From an uncultured Sneathia sp. (GTDB taxonomy: Bacteria > Fusobacteriota > Fusobacteriia > Fusobacteriales > Leptotrichiaceae), in assembly GCA_902494065.1 (NCBI GenBank), contig CABURZ010000039.1:1-8753 (forward strand): a stretch of 8,753 nt of DNA, written 5' to 3'. A program made the translations under genes and the position numbers. Of the stretch, positions 6,354 to 8,753 are shown piece after piece (positions within the stretch are counted from its first letter, which is position 1; each line of letters begins with the position of its first letter). The notes under the pieces are model-generated. The model was not told the DNA's origin, searched no databases, and saw nothing but the letters and a program-made list of their open reading frames with translations.

Positions 6354-6354
6354 A

Positions 6355-7251
6355 ATGTTAAAGAATTTTATAGATCAGACTATTATAGGAATACAAACAG
6401 GTAGTATCTATGCCCTTATAGCCTTAGGCTATACAATGGTTTATGGTATAGTAAAACTTATTAATTTTGCCCACGGAGATATATTAATGGTGGGAGCTTA
6501 TGTTACATTTTATGGAATAGAAAGTGGTTTACCATTTTCTATTTCAATTTTAATATCTATAATGTTTTGTGCAATATTAGGTGTGGTTATAGATGCTCTA
6601 GCTTACAAGCCACTAAGATTTGCACCTAAAATATCAGCCCTTATTACAGCTATAGGAGTAAGTTTTTTGTTAGAAAGTTTAGCTTTAATAATTTTTGGAG
6701 CTGCTCCAAAAATTATTAAACATGAAAGTATACCAAAATATTTTAGTACTGAATATAGCTTAAAAGTATTTAATTTTTCTATAAGCTATCTTTCTTGCTC
6801 TGTAATATTGATAACTAGTGTATGTATGATATTATTAACTCTTTTTATACACTATACAAAATTAGGTAAAGCTACACGTGCTGTATCTCAAGATTTGGGA
6901 GCTAGTAACCTTATGGGAATAAATTCTAATTTTACAATTTCTCTAACTTTTGCTATAGGATCTAGCCTTGGTGGTTTAGGTGGAGTTATGTATGCATTAA
7001 TGTATCCTAGAATTGAACCGTATATGGGTATGATGCCAGGGTTAAAAGCGTTTATTGCAGCTGTTTTTGGAGGAATAGGAAGCATTCCTGGAGCTATGTT
7101 TGGAGGCTATGTATTAGGTATACTTGAAACTTATACAAAAGCATATATATCTACTAATTTTGCAAATCCTATAGTCTTTTTATTATTAATAGTGATAATA
7201 ATATTTAAACCTAATGGGATATTTGGTAAGAATTTGAAGGAGAAGGTGTGA
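6355..7251 (+). CDS. livH: Branched-chain amino acid ABC transporter permease LivH
   Basis: This 298-residue inner-membrane permease pairs with LivM. Family features in order are GIQTGSIYALIALGYTMVYG (12-31), LINFAHGDILMVGAY (35-49), the cytoplasmic coupling helix TRAVSQDLGASNLMGIN (174-190), GSSLGGLGGVMYAL (202-215), and the closing block FIAAVFGGIGSIPGAMFGGYVLG ending with FKPNGIFG. Eight or so hydrophobic segments are spread through the chain, as usual for the family. I begin at ATG 6355 rather than the TTG at 6343, giving MLKNFIDQ, because GGAG is ideally spaced for the ATG. The start is one base after the stop of the binding-protein gene, and the stop overlaps the ATG of livM, so translation is tightly coupled. 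Confidence 0.93.
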   Translation: MLKNFIDQTIIGIQTGSIYALIALGYTMVYGIVKLINFAHGDILMVGAYVTFYGIESGLPFSISILISIMFCAILGVVIDALAYKPLRFAPKISALITAIGVSFLLESLALIIFGAAPKIIKHESIPKYFSTEYSLKVFNFSISYLSCSVILITSVCMILLTLFIHYTKLGKATRAVSQDLGASNLMGINSNFTISLTFAIGSSLGGLGGVMYALMYPRIEPYMGMMPGLKAFIAAVFGGIGSIPGAMFGGYVLGILETYTKAYISTNFANPIVFLLLIVIIIFKPNGIFGKNLKEKV

Positions 7252-8216
7252 TGATAAAAAAAGATAGTATATTAATTACATTAGGACTTGTACTTATTTA
7301 CCTTTTACTTTATTTATCTATAGCAAATGAAGGTATTTTTAGTTATAAGGCAGGGATATATATAAGCATATTAATAGCAATACTTTATGCTGTAAGTTTG
7401 AATATTACTGTAGGACTTATGGGGAATCTTAATTTAGGTTTTGCAGGCTTTATTTGCATAGGTGCGTATACAGGTGCATTAATTACTAAAACAATTAGTG
7501 ATATTTCTATAAATGATAATATTAAGCTAGTGTTGGCATGTATAATGGCAGGGGTAGTATCTGGTATATTTGGAATAATAGTATCGGCAATAAGTCTTAA
7601 ATTAAAAGGAGATTATTTAGCGATAATAACATTAGCCTTTGGAGAAATGACAAGATATGTTGTACAGAATATAGATTTTTTAGGTGGAGCAGCAGGGTTT
7701 AAAAATATACCTATATACACAAATTTTACAAATACATATATTATTGTAGTCATATCTACAGTAATAATTATTAACCTAATGTTATCTAAATATGGAAGAT
7801 CAATACTTTCTATAAGAGAAGATGAAATAGCAAGTGAAAGTTTGGGGGTTAATACAAATAAGGCTAAAATATATGGTTTTTTTGTAAGTTCATTTTTTGC
7901 AGGTGTTGCAGGAGTGTTGTATGCTCATAATATAGGAATATTAATACCAGATAAGTTTTCTTTTGTATATTCTATTGAAATACTTGTTATGGTTGTGTTC
8001 GGTGGTATAGGAAGTATAACAGGATCAATTGTTGCAGCTTCATTTATCACTGTTATAAACGAATTTTTAAGACAAGTTTCAGAATTTAGAGTATTAATAT
8101 ATTCAGTTGTTTTAATTATGATAATGATATTTAAACCCAAAGGTTTGGTTGGAACAAGAGAATTTACATTAAAGGACTTAAGGAGAGTGATAAAAAATGT
8201 TACTAGAAACAAATAA
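7251..8216 (+). CDS. livM: Branched-chain amino acid ABC transporter permease LivM
   Basis: This 321-residue permease is the partner of LivH. Landmarks are NITVGLMGNLNLGFAGF (51-67), the conserved KLKGDYLAIITLAFGEMTRY (117-136), GGAAGFKNIP (145-154), the coupling helix REDEIASESLGVN (189-201), and AGVAGVLYAHNIGILIPDKF (217-236), followed by VFGGIGSITGS and FKPKGLVG. The usual multi-helix LivM pattern is present over its full length. AAGGAG at 7237-7242 serves the start. ATG 7251 is eight bases away and overlaps the livH stop by one base; a GTG immediately before it (7248) is an alternative that adds one residue. The 3' end overlaps livG by 20 bases. Confidence 0.92.
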   Translation: MIKKDSILITLGLVLIYLLLYLSIANEGIFSYKAGIYISILIAILYAVSLNITVGLMGNLNLGFAGFICIGAYTGALITKTISDISINDNIKLVLACIMAGVVSGIFGIIVSAISLKLKGDYLAIITLAFGEMTRYVVQNIDFLGGAAGFKNIPIYTNFTNTYIIVVISTVIIINLMLSKYGRSILSIREDEIASESLGVNTNKAKIYGFFVSSFFAGVAGVLYAHNIGILIPDKFSFVYSIEILVMVVFGGIGSITGSIVAASFITVINEFLRQVSEFRVLIYSVVLIMIMIFKPKGLVGTREFTLKDLRRVIKNVTRNK

Positions 8217-8753
8217 CATAGGTATCACGTTTGGAGGATTAAAGGCCTTAGAAAATATATCTATAAAAGTAGATGATAATGAATTAGTAGGTTTAATAGG
8301 ACCTAATGGTGCTGTTAAAACTACACTATTTAATCTATTGACAGGTGTATACATACAAAAAGATGGGAAAATATCATTGAATAATATAGATATTACGCAA
8401 AAAAAGCCTTTTGAGCGTGCAAGAGTAGGAATATCACGTACATTTCAAAATATACGGTTATTTAAAGATTTAACTTGCCTAGACAACATTAAAATTGCAT
8501 ATCAAAATGGAACAAATTATTCAAATTTTGATGCAATATTTAGAACAAAAAAGTTTAAAAATGAAGAAGAAAAAAAGAATAAGAAAGCATTAGAATTGCT
8601 TGAAATATTTGATATGAAGATTTTGGCAGAACAAAAAGCACAAAGTTTGTCATATGGTCAACAAAGAAGATTAGAAATTGCAAGGGCTATAGCAACTAAT
8701 CCTAAGATATTACTTTTAGATGAACCAGCAGCAGGTATGAATCCTAAAGAAAC
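8197..8753 (+). CDS. livG: Branched-chain amino acid ABC transporter ATP-binding protein LivG (3' end cut by window), Walker A altered
   Basis: The first 185 residues of the LivG ATPase are present, out of about 255. They begin MLLETNNIGITFGGLKALEN, the typical LivG N terminus. The Q-loop glutamine is Q84 (ISRTFQNIRLF), the signature is LSYGQQRRLEIARA from residue 151, and Walker B is ILLLDEPAAGMNP with D175 and catalytic E176. The Walker A motif at 35-43 reads GPNGAVKTT: the last glycine of GxxGxGKT is valine (codon GTT, 8314-8316). That glycine is nearly invariant and lines the phosphate loop, so ATP binding or hydrolysis should suffer. Everything else, including frame and codon use, looks intact. 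AAGGAG (8180-8185) is eleven bases upstream, and the start lies within the end of livM. LivF is expected next, outside the window. Confidence 0.92.
   Translation, partial: MLLETNNIGITFGGLKALENISIKVDDNELVGLIGPNGAVKTTLFNLLTGVYIQKDGKISLNNIDITQKKPFERARVGISRTFQNIRLFKDLTCLDNIKIAYQNGTNYSNFDAIFRTKKFKNEEEKKNKKALELLEIFDMKILAEQKAQSLSYGQQRRLEIARAIATNPKILLLDEPAAGMNPKE

Noticed and set aside
6343..6354. Earlier TTG start for livH adding four residues
   Set aside because: The TTG overlaps the GGAG ribosome binding site used by the ATG at 6355 and would need to start within the end of the preceding gene without its own signal.
7925..8212. Minus-strand open frame of 95 codons opposite livM
   Set aside because: It is a shadow of the conserved 3' part of livM, without ribosome binding site or recognisable protein features.

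Overview
The window comes from a very AT-rich, A/T-ending-codon, double-membrane bacterium. A lipoprotein signal peptide, a C-terminal outer-membrane beta-barrel fragment ending in Phe, and the style of that barrel point to Fusobacteriota. My best guess is the Leptotrichiaceae (Sneathia, Streptobacillus or Leptotrichia relatives). This is inference from composition and family resemblance, not a database match.

Layout: (1) 1-2544, plus strand: a 5'-truncated potA followed by overlapping potB and potC, the ATPase and two permeases of a spermidine/putrescine ABC importer. No potD substrate-binding gene follows. (2) 2545-3157: a scar region with a possible insertion-sequence end, a perfect 19-bp inverted repeat, and directly against it a beheaded autotransporter barrel fragment that still has its terminator. 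(3) 3176-3312: a compact tRNA-Cys(GCA) unit with its own promoter and terminator. (4) 3300-5104, minus strand: a two-gene operon of a histidine-acid phosphatase without signal peptide and a TtcA-type tRNA thiolation enzyme, sharing an ATGA stop/start overlap. (5) 5105-5258: a divergent promoter region with a 25-bp palindrome. (6) 5259-8753, plus strand: a branched-chain (or related) amino-acid ABC importer operon, livJ/K-livH-livM-livG, with livG cut by the window end.

Functionally the window is two importers flanking tRNA genes and a small phosphatase/tRNA-modification operon. In the Pot importer, PotA drives PotB/PotC; in the Liv importer, the lipoprotein feeds LivH/LivM, driven by LivG and presumably LivF outside the window. 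The features most worth a second look are a Gly-to-Val change in the Walker A motif of LivG (GPNGAVKTT), a TtcA-like gene convergent with a tRNA-Cys carrying C32, the known TtcA target position, a phosphatase of a normally exported family that appears cytoplasmic, the palindromic operator candidate, and the transposon-like scar where potD might be expected. I do not see a clearly new multi-gene system here.
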